Part shown: positions 27,601-36,300 of the stretch, in pieces
Layout: every line of letters begins with the position of its first letter
Numbering within the stretch: the stretch's first letter is position 1
DNA from: Erpetoichthys calabaricus
Lineage: Eukaryota; Chordata; Cladistia; Polypteriformes; Polypteridae
Direction of reading: 5' to 3'
DNA length: 64,000 nt
Assembly (NCBI RefSeq): GCF_900747795.2
Contig: NC_041405.2
Location: 135,244,946-135,308,945, forward strand
The notes under the pieces: generated by a model
The model's input: only the letters and a program-made list of their open reading frames with translations
What the model was told of the DNA's origin: nothing
Databases searched by the model: none
Made by a program: the position numbers and the translations under genes

Positions 27601-29609
27601 TCATATTTTCAGAAATTACTACAAATATTTTTACAAATTTCTGTATCATTTTAATAAATTTGCCATAAACTGATATGATTGCAGTAGACAACTGGCAGCA
27701 ATATTTTATTTCATGTTTTCATGCACAAGAGAAAACAGTTTAAAATATAATACATGCCAACAGTGACCAGTGCTGTATAATGGCAAATGATTTGAAAAAC
27801 ATCCATGAACAAAGGTATCATGTTACTAGTGCTGCATAATCCACATGTCCATCATCCAGTCGAATGCTCCAAGTGTACAAATTGCATACATTTTATGCTA
27901 AAATATTAATACTTAAATCTGAAAAACTGCTCAGTGAATGTGAGGGTAAGGTGGGTCTTCAATTCAAAGACAAAGAATTATGGCAATGCGTTTTCCTGTT
28001 TAATTTCAAAGTTGACTTTTCCAGAAGTATTAATAATATTATAGCACAAAATGCATGTGTTCTGCTCATTCTGTGCATATGACTGTATAACAGACATGTA
28101 GATCATGCGACACGAGTAACTTAAGAATTGTTTTCTTTTTTCCCCCCAAGGATGTTTTTTTACATCGTTTTCTGTTGGACAGACCAGGTCACCATGATGT
28201 CCCATTACATCATAAACTGTTTTCTCTCCATTCTGTATGAAAACATGAAATCAAAACCGTTTCTCAGCCAACACAACAAGCTACATATTGCAAGTAACAT
28301 TTCAATTACTGTAATGTTACTTTTGGGTGGAGTATTCCTTTAAAAAGAACAATTTCAATGAATGTAAAACTTTGATTCCTGTGGGGTTATAGAAGCACTA
28401 AGAAACGTGTCAGTGTTAAAACCATAAAACTGAATAGTGTGTGTGTGTTTCTTTCAGTGTACAATTTGTTTTGTTGTATTTAACATTATTCTTGTGCTGT
28501 GTATTTTTTTTGGTACATGCCATTTTGTGCTTTAACTAAGGTGTGAATGTTATGTTAGGCAAGTTGATAAATGAATGTGAGTATGTTCTATGATTAACCC
28601 CATCCATGTCTGTATCCTATCTTGTGGCTGGTTGTCTGCCAGGAAAGGCACCAGCTCCCAACAGCCCTGAAATGGAAAAGTGGGATAGAAAATGGATAGA
28701 CAGATGAAATGTAATAGTGTATAGTGTGCTGGGCTGACACATGGTTTTATAATTTCTATTGAATTGTTCTGTGCGTTAGGCTTCAGTGTTTGACTTCTGA
28801 GTTTAAGGATCATTTAAAAGCAATGTGCAAAAGAAACCCTTTTAATCTGAACTTGCTTTCAGCAACTATTTTCTTTTAGAAAAGAAATTTACAACTGCCT
28901 TAGCAATTCACTTACCATTGATCTGGGCAGTAAACGTTTCTTTGTGGTACATTGAGCTCATTGGTTATACTTATGGGCTGAATGTTCTAATGACAATCCG
29001 AATAGATTCTGTGTAAAAGTTCCGACACTGCAAATCATGGAAATTGTAAAGTGCTTTTAAGTTTGTTTTTACAACATATCTGTAATATATGAAACTGGAT
29101 AGCCCACCCGTCTCCACAAAAGCAAAACACAATAAGAAATCCGATTTCTCTAAATGTTAGAAACAAATGGATTAGTGATTACAACAGTTTAAACTCTGCA
29201 CGCAGTACATATATGTGTACATTAGTGTAGTAAATAAACAATTATGAGGCGTGAAACTGGATAACGACAACTAGTTCTGTTCATGACTAGTCATATGTTT
29301 TGAATAGAAGGCTCTATACACACCCCCGCAAATAAACTCTGCCGTCTCCCGCTAAACGCAATATGCCCAATCGCTGAAACCTCACCGGCATTTTCCTAAC
29401 ACGCCACCAAGTGGTCACCTTGTTGGACAATCGCTGTCTGGACCCCTGAGAGCTCTCAGTTCGGTTTCCAGTTTACACCTTCTCAGGCCCAGATATCCGC
29501 GGAGTACCTATGGGACGTTGTTCGCAAGTTTGCCCATCACAGCCAATCTGCCGTCGCTCACCTGTTTCAGCAGCATAGCCCCGAGCATCAGGGCCACCAA
29601 ATCCCTCAT
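1944..29609 (-). CDS. SPPL2B: Signal peptide peptidase-like 2B, intramembrane aspartyl protease (15 coding exons)
   Basis: Coding exons in transcript order: 29609-29562, 19526-19410, 18950-18768, 18675-18586, 18465-18326, 18237-18095, 17971-17875, 17781-17665, 17594-17513, 3636-3562, 3473-3411, 3313-3214, 3101-3024, 2873-2713, 2099-1944. All introns are GT-AG, phases agree, and the product is 549 aa with no internal stop. Exon 1 gives a hydrophobic leader ([16 protein letters not shown]). Residues about 20-150 form the luminal PA domain, followed by a nine-helix membrane core. Catalytic motifs are present: YD at 351-352, GFGD ending at Asp414, and PAL at 465-467. The tail is proline- and glutamate-rich. 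The family cleaves type II membrane stubs, for example from TNF-alpha, in endosomes and the plasma membrane (established knowledge). The B paralogue is chosen by sequence (KRDDG..KQ segment, CRNEDQWAWVLQD) and by the adjacent LSM7. Exon edges are my own splice readings. Confidence 0.95.
4031..4560 (+). pseudogene. Broken copy of a repeated, possibly transposon-derived protein
   Basis: One plus-strand frame reads as continuous protein-like sequence: [20 protein letters not shown], then [18 protein letters not shown], then [34 protein letters not shown] and KGDYCW. From memory, phrases like [10 protein letters not shown] and [11 protein letters not shown] recur in many unnamed predicted proteins of fish and arthropods, which suggests a mobile element, though I cannot name its class. 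It carries about two in-frame breaks and no start, so it is a fossil. It lies in SPPL2B intron 9 in the opposite orientation to that gene. Confidence 0.6.
5085..5235 (+). repeat. Dispersed repeat, copy 1
   Basis: It shares an ordered set of blocks with 6078-6225: GTGTGATC, GCAGTGT, AATCTTC, GGGG-TCAGG, ATTTACTT, TTTATAAAAC and AAAAT. The family is unknown. It may be part of a larger AT-rich element about 4880-5450 whose ends both resemble the phrase AAAGTAA..AGTAAC found in fish MITEs. Confidence 0.45.
6078..6340 (-). repeat. Dispersed repeat copy 2 with a tRNA-like head
   Basis: The first 150 bp match the repeat at 5085. Read on the minus strand, 6335-6255 looks like a tRNA: an A-box-like GGTGCAACGG, an anticodon-loop-like CTTGTAA and a B box GGTTCAATCCC. 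This suggests a tRNA-derived SINE, or a tRNA pseudogene beside another repeat. A functional tRNA is unlikely because the acceptor arms do not pair. Confidence 0.45.
6340..7475. other. SPPL2B intron 9, unassigned
   Basis: AT-rich. It includes an isolated arm-like piece of the palindromic element near 6614-6645. No other element is recognised. Confidence 0.35.
7681..9299 (+). mobile_element. Tc1-like transposon, copy A
   Basis: 1,619 bp bounded by TA at 7679-7680 and 9300-9301. It begins CAGTGGTGTGAAAAACTA and ends with the inverse. Inverted repeats are about 210 bp each (7681-7894 and 9088-9299). One transposase gene lies between them. It is nearly identical to the copy at 48664-50280 on the other strand and sits inside a Harbinger-type MITE. 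Confidence 0.93.
8057..9080 (+). pseudogene. Tc1-like transposase, broken
   Basis: About 340 codons. The N-terminus carries a helix-turn-helix ([20 protein letters not shown]), followed by the GRPR-like linker (SGRPTK) and DDE catalytic residues in LWTD, QQDND and NPIE. It cuts and pastes the element by binding the long terminal repeats. A TAG at 8516-8518 follows LWTD, and one extra C near 8750 shifts the frame before the second aspartate, so no active enzyme is expected. The start is the first ATG after the left repeat. Confidence 0.9.
10424..11012 (-). mobile_element. Solo-LTR-like fossil, probably Gypsy-type
   Basis: Read on the minus strand, it has a promoter-like GATAAAAAGAGG near 10660, a poly(A) signal AATAAA near 10500, and ends near GCCCCTTAGTGG. 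The layout resembles the sequence at 43326-43944, including AAAGTCC next to the poly(A) region and a short G/C-rich terminus. No internal coding region is found nearby. Ends are approximate, and the age appears moderate to old. Confidence 0.45.
11558..11879 (+). mobile_element. Helitron-like 3' end with tandem repeats
   Basis: A unit of about 95 bp starting GTCATTCCAACAGATG is repeated, at 11559 (short, divergent), 11618 and 11711. Downstream is a short hairpin (GTCT-T-AGAC within 11854-11867) and then CTAG followed by T at 11876-11880. Hairpin plus CTRR before T is the Helitron 3' signature. The 5' end is not located. Confidence 0.5.
12470..12860 (-). repeat. Degenerate tRNA-derived SINE debris
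   Basis: On the minus strand, 12680-12590 resembles the head of the SINE at 25192 (TAGCACAGTGGTTCGCAC, then GAGTTTGAATCC as B box). Nearby pieces, such as CCAGCCCATAACAGGG near 12450-12470, resemble its body. There is no clear target duplication, so it is old. Confidence 0.4.
12909..14460 (-). mobile_element. Decayed Tc1-like transposon
   Basis: The left end CAGTGGATTCAGAAGGTATT and right end ATCTGAATACTTTCTGAATT are degraded inverted repeats. The transposase would lie on the minus strand between about 14080 and 13110. Surviving pieces include a C-terminal part (13308-13100) with [20 protein letters not shown] and a TKY end, as in Tc1 enzymes, and a region near 13400 matching the usual catalytic section. 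Many stops and shifts make it much older than the 7681 copy. The start was read as TAACAG, with one extra A beside the TA target. Confidence 0.7.
14461..14720 (-). repeat. LINE 3'-UTR-like fragment
   Basis: It begins GCTTTATTGTCATTCAAACC, which resembles ACTTTATTGTCATCTCAACC at 54481, the 3' end of an L2/Rex1-like LINE. It abuts the decayed Tc1 end, and no coding sequence remains. Confidence 0.45.
14750..15349 (+). mobile_element. Helitron 5' portion, copy A
   Basis: It starts TCTTCTTATATAATACGC after an A, as Helitron 5' ends do (TC following A). It is alignable over about 600 bp with 53100-53690. A small ORF at 15173-15349 starts [16 protein letters not shown], a basic leader like the N-terminus of Helitron Rep-helicase proteins; it closes after 58 codons. 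No helicase domain follows, so this is a truncated or non-autonomous copy. Confidence 0.6.
15365..16760. other. SPPL2B intron 9, unassigned
   Basis: AT-rich sequence after the Helitron copy. No exon, inverted ends or protein relic is recognised. Confidence 0.4.
16764..17010 (+). repeat. Dispersed repeat (ACAATTTATTTTTGTAT family), copy A
   Basis: It shares its first 80-90 bp with 55568-55660 (ATACAATTTATTTTTGTAT, then CCCAAAATCACACAAGGAGT, then ACAGG-CCTG). The rest differs between copies. The family is unnamed here; it may be a LINE or SINE 3' end. Confidence 0.5.
17513..19526 (-). other. SPPL2B: SPPL2B exons 2-9, PA domain and first membrane helices
   Basis: Eight exons. Exons 2-4 encode the luminal protease-associated domain, with [34 protein letters not shown] and [12 protein letters not shown]. 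Exons 5-6 encode the first membrane helix ([16 protein letters not shown]), the charged loop [10 protein letters not shown] and the second helix ([16 protein letters not shown]). Exons 7-9 continue through [21 protein letters not shown] and [16 protein letters not shown]. Intron 9 then runs 13.9 kb to exon 10. Residue phase is continuous across every junction. Confidence 0.93.
20037..20320 (+). mobile_element. Possible retroviral-type solo LTR fossil
   Basis: The region opens TGTAAGAAAATGC, has a TATA-like CCCTATAAAAACTT near 20156 and a poly(A) signal AATAAAAG near 20253, and closes near CACGAGACACGGCACA. The spacing is right for an LTR, but no flanking duplication or internal region was found. 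Family and age are unclear. Confidence 0.4.
20640..20815 (+). repeat. Degenerate SINE, plus orientation
   Basis: It contains CACTGTAATGGACTGGCATT and GGACTGGTTCCTGTCTTG, worn versions of the body of the SINE at 25192 read on its own coding strand. No target duplication is visible. Confidence 0.4.
21290..22020 (-). mobile_element. RTE-like LINE fragment, C-terminal end of reverse transcriptase ORF
   Basis: Minus-strand frames give, in order: [17 protein letters not shown] and [18 protein letters not shown] (22016-21792), [18 protein letters not shown] (21772-21587), then [13 protein letters not shown] and [15 protein letters not shown] (21556-21317). This is the tail of a reverse transcriptase ORF of RTE-type LINEs. 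It is 5'-truncated and broken by at least two frameshifts. Its 3' end is near 21290 in a CTT-rich run. Confidence 0.8.
22055..22190 (-). repeat. Degenerate SINE fragment
   Basis: It contains GTACCTGGAGAAAACC, GGGAGAATGTGCCAACTC and AAGGCAGCAGTGCTACCC, matching the head-proximal part of the SINE at 25192-25540 in the same orientation. It lies beside the LINE fragment at 21290-22020. Confidence 0.55.
22200..23945. other. SPPL2B intron 1 sequence with no recognised feature
   Basis: AT-rich. ORFs are short and not protein-like. I see no repeat ends or splice-consistent exon here. Confidence 0.4.
23948..24567 (+). mobile_element. Tc1/mariner-type element with short TIRs, non-autonomous
   Basis: Flanked by TA (23946-23947 and 24568-24569). 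The left end CAGGGTGTTCCACGAAACAG mirrors the right end (reverse complement CAGGGTGGCTCACAAAAAG). Inside is a short coding relic reading [20 protein letters not shown] near 24280-24345, of an unidentified transposase. At 620 bp it is too short to be complete. Confidence 0.6.
25192..25540 (-). mobile_element. tRNA-derived SINE, copy A, with target-site duplication
   Basis: On the minus strand it begins GGACGGCACGGTGGCGCAGT (A box TGGCGCAGTGG), has a B box GAGTTCACTTCCC, and ends in a GGAT repeat. It is flanked by a 13-bp duplication, TGTTACAAAACTA at 25179-25191 and TGTTACAAAGCTA at 25541-25553, differing at one base. A CA microsatellite lies at 25318-25335. It moves with LINE-encoded enzymes and codes for nothing. 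Confidence 0.85.
25560..26150. repeat. Uncertain dispersed sequence with a TGTC-rich segment
   Basis: It contains a TGTCTGTCTGTC-type run at 25722-25740 and long low-complexity AT sequence. It may be an unnamed interspersed repeat, but only one copy is in the window, so I cannot delimit it. A CATCAT/CACCAC simple repeat follows at 26160-26185. Confidence 0.25.
26190..29560. other. SPPL2B intron 1, mostly unremarkable
   Basis: Two worn SINE pieces are present: 27410-27530 (minus; GGAAAACCAAAGTACACAGA and GGGAGAATGTGCAG) and 28595-28690 (plus; tail GGGATAGAAAATGGATAGAC). The last 230 bp before exon 1 become GC-rich, approaching the promoter. Otherwise no element or exon is recognised. Confidence 0.4.
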
Positions 29610-30019
29610 GATGTGCTGCCTATGTTGATGATTGCACCCTTCAATCACATTCACACTCGGTCCACCATCTGCTGCCTGCCGAACCAAGGCCCGCCCACGC
29701 CGTTCGGTGATAGAGCCTTCTTGCTCGCGGCGTCTTTCATGTCGCCTTCTGATTCGCTAAGGTCTACATCAATATTAAATAAAAGCCCCTAGTAGGGGGA
29801 GCAGGCAGAATCTCCGTCTGACAAAGTGACGCAATAAAGTGGAATATTCTTAACATGAAATGTCAACTTTAACACAAGACGAAAAGCATTCGAGAATTAC
29901 TGGATGTCCCTAGACAAAGAGTCTGTCTCTCAGCTACCACAAAAAAAGCACTTGCCATGCCCCTTTTCAGTGGGTCAAAGTTGACAGGTTCAAAGAGGCG
30001 TGGCTAGCAGAGTTCAAAC
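29610..30019. promoter_or_regulatory. Shared bidirectional promoter of SPPL2B and LSM7
   Basis: The two ATGs, at 29609 on the minus strand and 30020 on the plus strand, point away from each other about 410 bp apart. Sequence on either side (29330-29760 and 30085-30215) is richer in G+C and CpG than the surrounding AT-rich DNA. No TATA box is placed for either gene, as expected for a housekeeping CpG-type promoter. CCAAT-type boxes (CCAATCGCTG near 29367, CAATCGCTG near 29431) lie inside SPPL2B intron 1. No transcription start can be fixed from sequence alone. Confidence 0.6.
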
Positions 30020-30391
30020 ATGGCGGTAAGTACGGATTTGATTTCTTTGTGAGTAAATGTCTTTGTAACTATTGTAGTGTTTTCGACGCCGTTCTTGAGA
30101 CGGGTATCTGCTCGAGACTTTTGTCGTTACTCGCCCCGTTCGGCGAGTCGCTTCACCTCTGGACGCAGACGTCGAGACTTTGGCAGACGTGGCGTGTCCT
30201 GTCCTGTCCTGAGCGTTAAAGCTGCGCTTATTGTTAAAAAGACGTAGGCCTTGGCGTCCGCGTTCAGCATAATTTATCTAACATGTGTTTTTGTATTCAG
30301 GACAAAGAAAAGAAGAAGAAGGAAAGTATCTTCGACTTGTCGAAATACATCGATAAGACCATCCGGGTGAAGTTTCAGGGTGGACGAGAAG
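30020..30391 (+). other. LSM7: LSM7 exons 1 and 2
   Basis: Exon 1 contributes only ATGGCG before the donor GTAAGT, a split typical of LSM7. Exon 2 opens after TATTCAG at 30301 and encodes the lysine-rich leader and the start of Sm motif 1, ending in phase 1 at 30391. Confidence 0.93.
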
Positions 30392-33300
30392 GTACCGCCA
30401 TTCTTGAGATATTATCTTCCGAGATGTGTTTTTTTTATTTTTAATTTTATTTCCTATCATTATCGGTCATGTTTAGTTTGCACCGAATAATGAGAGTTGA
30501 ATTTTAAATGCACTTCATTTTATTGGAAAACGTAAAGCACGCTGAGGACATTTGCCCCAACCGGACTATTCAAGTATCGTGTTTTTAAGTTTTGGTTACA
30601 GCGTTAACACTGTATGAATTAGCTTGAAGAGAGCTTATATTTTGAGAAATCTTTACAGCAAATTTAGGAGTATGCACTGTCTGCATTTTACAGAAAATAA
30701 ACAATTGCAGTATAATGTTAAACAAGCAAAGAATAAATGTGTTCAAAAATTCAAAATAGGACATACAAATGGAAACATGTACTAGTATACCTAGCACATT
30801 AAAAGATCTATACAGTACATCAGATATGCCTGAAATATAAAATTACAACGAATATTACAATAAATGATTGTTTATATAGTACCGTTTTATACAGGCAGTG
30901 TAGCTCAAAGTGCCTTTGAAAAAGAAAGTTATATAATATGAAAACCAAATAAGATTAAGCGATATTATTAAACAATAAGTAATAAAGGCAAAAGGTAAGG
31001 TCAGATGGCAGGGTGGACAGAAAAAAAACAAACAAACAAACAAAAAAAAAACAAACACTCCAGTTAGGCTGGAGAAAAAAAAAATCTGCTGGGATTCCAA
31101 GGCCAAAAAGACTGACAGCCCCCATTGGACATTTTACCTAACATAAATGTTTGTAAATCAGGCCTCTTTGTTTTCAGGTTTCACATGATAGTAACTGCTG
31201 TTGGTCTTGTGGACAGTTGACACACCTGCCTTCAATCCATCAACACAGGGCGCTGTATGGTGCCTTGATGGAAGAATGGGGGGGGGGGGAGCATAGAATA
31301 GTACACATTAGTACAGATTGAGGATCCCTGAAGAATATAATTCTATGCCCATATAGTTTTATCAGGTAATACAACTAAAATGTAGCCATTAAAAAGCTGT
31401 ATTAAAAAAAAAAAAAAAGGGTTTTTAGTGATTTTTAAAAATGGTCCAGTGTTAACCTAGTAAATTTCAATTGGTAAAGTATTCCAAATTTTGGATGCAT
31501 AACCGCAAAAGGCTGCCTCACCACTTCTTTTAAGTTTGACTCAAATTATAAGCACATATCCATTTGAAGATCTAAGGTTACAATTCAATTCAAAAGTCGT
31601 AACCTTAATCAGTTGAATTGAATTGATTAAGGTTACGACTTTGTGTGCTGGGGGACAGGCTTTCTAAAATATAAGGTGGAGCCAGATTATTTAAGGCTTT
31701 GTAAACCATTAGTAGTATTTTTAAAGTCCATTCTGAATGACACAGGTAACCAGTGTAAATGCTAAAACCAGTGAGATGTGCTCAAATTTTCTTTCTAGTT
31801 AATATTCTGGCTGCTACATTCTGCACTAATTGCAGCCGATTGATGATAAAAGCGATGGAGACAGCTTTGCAGAACAGAATTAGATGGGTCCATATTATGC
31901 TAATTGCCTAGTAAAGGATATTAATTGCTGACTTTTAAATACTCTAAAATGATACCACTCATGCTGGCATGAAATTTGCCATTTGTAAAATTTGAGAGTA
32001 GCTCTTAAAGGACTTGAACCATTCGTAAAGAATCAAAATCCTATTCTTGATCAGCACCCTCAAAATAGCATAAAGTGACACTCCACTATCCTATATTTCC
32101 AATTTCCTCTTAAAAAAAAAAAAAAAAATTTTGTGCAAAGGAATAACTTTGACACTTATCTGATCCCCTGGGGCCGGTTGATGTGGCGTGCACATCATCC
32201 TTCTGATCACGTTTGGTGAAGACACCTATTGATTTACTCCTATAAATGTCTTTCATACTGGAAATCAAGGTGATTCAAATAGTATTTCATATAGGGGAGG
32301 TTTCTCATTACAGTAAATTTGGAGGTGCCAGACAAACTGAATGTTTTCTTAAGTAATTCTTGTAAACACAAACATTTTTGTTCAGGTATAGCACATATTC
32401 ATACACAACATTAAACTGAATTCAATTTTATTGGACATATACATTTGCATGTACTTTAATTTGACGTGGCTTGTGCCACACACACACAAATAAATGAGAA
32501 AAAAAAATCCCTAAAATTAGATTACAACTCAACAGAGTAACCCCCGTGTGTTCGTTATACTACAGCAGAGCTGTTTTTACTGTGTGGGGTTTTTTGTTTT
32601 TTTTTGCCTATAAAAGACCAGGAAGTGTCCAGAAGAGTCCATGACCAGGATGATTATTGGCTATCATCTTACTTGCATGCCTGAGAATCCTGGTGGCATG
32701 TATGTCCTGCAGCGGTGGCAATTGCTAGCCAGTCATTTTCTCTGAATTTCAGATGATCCACTGTGGTTTTTCATTTTTTGCTGTATCGGCAGTATACCAG
32801 ACTGTGATGGAGGAGGTGTGAATAGACTCGAAGGTGACAATATAGAAATGCACCATTATTTTCTTTGGCTGGTTACATTTTTTCAGCTGCTGCAGAAGAA
32901 AGGTCAGTAGAGGAGGTTTTCTTGGTGATGTTCAGCTCCCACTTGAGATCCTGTGCGATGATACTTCCCAGGAAGTGGAAAGACTCAACTGTGTAATGAG
33001 TCAGTGATGATGGCTCTTGCAGAACTGCAGGGTCTACAAACGTGCCCAGTTTGTGAATTATTACCACAGAGTTGTTGTTGCTACTCTTAGGATCTAGCTT
33101 AGGTCCAGTAGGTTACCACCTACTAGAAAAATGAGCCTGGACATGGCCAGACTCCAAGACCAGGCTGTTTCTAATGAGTTTGCACGCAATTTGTGTGAGG
33201 AACTTTCAGATTTGGGTACGACTGTCGATCCTAATGTGATGTGGGAGACCTTCCGTGACAAGACCCTGAAGGTTGCTGAGGGATGTGTTGGCGTTACCGG

Positions 33301-36300
33301 TGTTCCCAGAAGGAGGTGTTTCATCTCGCAGGGCACCCTGGATATCATCGAGAGGAGTCGCAGTGCACGGCTCAATGGCAACTCTGGTCTGTACCGGGAA
33401 CTGAGAAGGATGGCTGCGAGGGCTCTAAGGGCAGATAAAGAGGCGTTTGTTAGAAGAATCTGTGAGCAAGTGATACACCATCTATAGTCTAGCAACCCAT
33501 GTCTTGCTTACAGAGGAATCGAAGCATTGCGCACATCTTAATCTGTTCCTCGGATAGAAGCAGTCAGGACAGCTGATGGAACGGTCCTTACGCATGACAC
33601 TGCAGTTGTGACCCGCTGGGCTGGTTACTTTGAGCAGTTGTTCAAAGTTGATCCTCCAGCTAGGATGTTGGATATCTCTGGGTTCACGGTTCTTGAGGCT
33701 GATCCTCCAATTAGCTGTGAACCACCTAATCTCGCTGATATTGCACAGGTGGTGAACCAGCTGAGTAGGGGAAAGGCTGCAGGGATCTGTGGTATCTGGG
33801 TTGAACTTCCCCAGGCTGGTGGTAAGGCTGTCCTCCTGGCATTGCAATCTTTCCTTCCATTTGGGAGACTGGCATCCTCCCAACTGACTGGAAAATGGGA
33901 CTTGTCGGCCCTATCTGGAAAGGGAAGGGTGATCGCCTGGATTGCAGCAACTACAGGGGGATAACGCTGCTCTCGGTGCCAGGTAAGGTCCTTGCTAAGG
34001 TTGTCCTCAATAGGAGGACTTGCTCACCTACCAGTGACCAGAACAGTCTGGGTTTACACCTGAGAAGTCTACCGTTGACCACATCCTGGCACTGAGGGTT
34101 CTCATGGAGTGCAAACGCGAATATTGACGGAGTTTCTTTGCAACCTTTGTCAATTTTCACGAAGTGTTCAACTCGGTTGATTGAGCTACCCTGTGGGTTT
34201 GCAGGATCCCCTCGAGATTGCTGGATATATCGTGGCCGCCCTGTACACTGGTACTTTGAGTACTGAGAAAAGTGCTATATAAATGTAATGAATTATTATT
34301 TATTATTATTACTGTGAGTGCTATGCAGAGTGGAGGCAGAACCTCAGTTTTTCCCCAGTTGATTCTGGGGTTCGTCAAGGGTGTATTCTTTGGCAAGGTC
34401 GTGGGGTCCAGTGGCTGTGGGGCATCTGTTGAAGAAAGATTCACGGATTTTGACTTTGCTGACGATGCTGTGATCTTCACGGAGTCCATGGAGGTTCTGA
34501 TCGGGGTGCTCGAGAGACTGAGTGAGGAGTCTGAGTGTCTGGGCTTGCAAGTATCCTGGATAAAAACCAAGATCCAGGCCTTTAATGACCTTTTGGGCAC
34601 AGCCATCAGCAGTGTGCCTGTTTGCGGAGAGAGTATCGACCTTGTTGAGAGGTTTACTTACCTTGGCAGTGACACTCATGTCTCGGGTGACTCTTCCTAT
34701 GAAGTTGGTAGACTGATTGGGAGAGCAAGGTGGGGGGAGGGTCATAAGATCGCTGGAAAGGGGTGTGTGGCACTCCCGATATCTATGCAAAAGTATGAAG
34801 GATTAAGTCTTTAGAGTCCTGGTGCTTCCTGTCTTTCTATATGGTTGCGAGACATGGATGCTATCCAGTGACCTGAGACGAAGGCTGGACTCTTTTGTAG
34901 TACTGTCTCTCTGGAAAATCCTTGGGTACCATTGGTTTAACTTTGTATCAAATGAGTGGGCTGGACCAGGCCAAAGGGTTGCCAAGGTAACACCTGGCTG
35001 TGGCAGATAGGTCATTTCCGGAGGGTGAGACTGGACCATGTGTCTGCCTGGGGAGTTGCAAACTGGGATCCCGAGGTGTTTCGTCATGTAGTGGGTGTGG
35101 CAACGCACTGTACCAGTGCATGCTCCCCAACTTGACTTGGTTATGGATTTCTGAAATCCACTGTCGTCTGAGAGTTAGCCTCTAAGTTGTACTGAGTGCA
35201 CTGCAGCACTAGGTGATCGGTGGTCTTTCTATAGGCATTCTCAATCAGTGATAAGCCCAATGATCGGTAAAGTTGTTTGCAAACTTCAAGAGTTTAACAG
35301 ACTGATGACTGGAAATCCAGTTGTTCACATACAGAGAGAAGAGCAGAGGTGACAGCACATAGTTTGAGAAAATTCAATGCTGATAGGGAACTGGAACAGT
35401 TCAGATTAATCTATTTAGAAGTTTATTATAGTAATAGTAAATCACCAAACCATACATTTTTATACATAAGTTGACATTAATATTTAAATTTACTAAGTGT
35501 TTAAATGATCAAGACTTGCTTGTGATAAAGTCCTGCTAACAGAATCATTATGGCTGCTTAATGGATATATGGGAAAACAGTAGTTGATAGAAAATTTTAA
35601 ATTGGGTGGTTTGCAGTCTTACTACAATGTCATAGTTACACTAACCTGAATTAACTAGCTACCCTTTTCCTCCTGGTATTGTAAAATATCTTAAGTACTT
35701 TTTGAACTCGTAAAAATAAAATATGGCTGAAAATGCTTTTTAAAGAACAAATCAATAAACATCTGAATTAGCAATTCTTACAAAAATGTACTTAGCAGTT
35801 ATAATTAGGAAAAAATAGTCCTGTTAGAATTTTTAATGAGTTCTGAATATGATTTAAAACTGGAAAAAATTTGAGCAAGTGCAGTTGGAGAGAAGAAATA
35901 TTATGAGGTTAATGTCACATATGGAAAGTACAGTGAAATTCTTACTTGCATGGGTTAATAATGCAACTGTCTGGCACCATGATCAATGGGTATTCTCGCC
36001 TTGCCTTAAAACATATGGGTTCCCTCTCTGAGGTAACTACGTTACGTCAAAGTTAGAACTATGATTAGGGCAGAACTATCAGTTTCAAGGTCCCTGGTAC
36101 TTTTGGCTTTCTCCAGTATTTTTTCATCTCATATCTGACTTCTCATTAGCTTGATTGACAATTCCATGTTGGCTTTAAGTGGTTATGTCTGTTGCTGCTC
36201 CCATCCATTGAGACCATAAATAGGTCACACAGGAGTAATGGTGATTAGGGAATGTTGTCAGCAGGGCTGTGGAGTCAAGAGTCAAGGAGTTGGAGACAGT

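Noticed and set aside
34157-34790. Long minus-strand ORFs (about 149 aa) opposite the LINE
   Set aside because: Shadows of the LINE reverse transcriptase frames on the plus strand.
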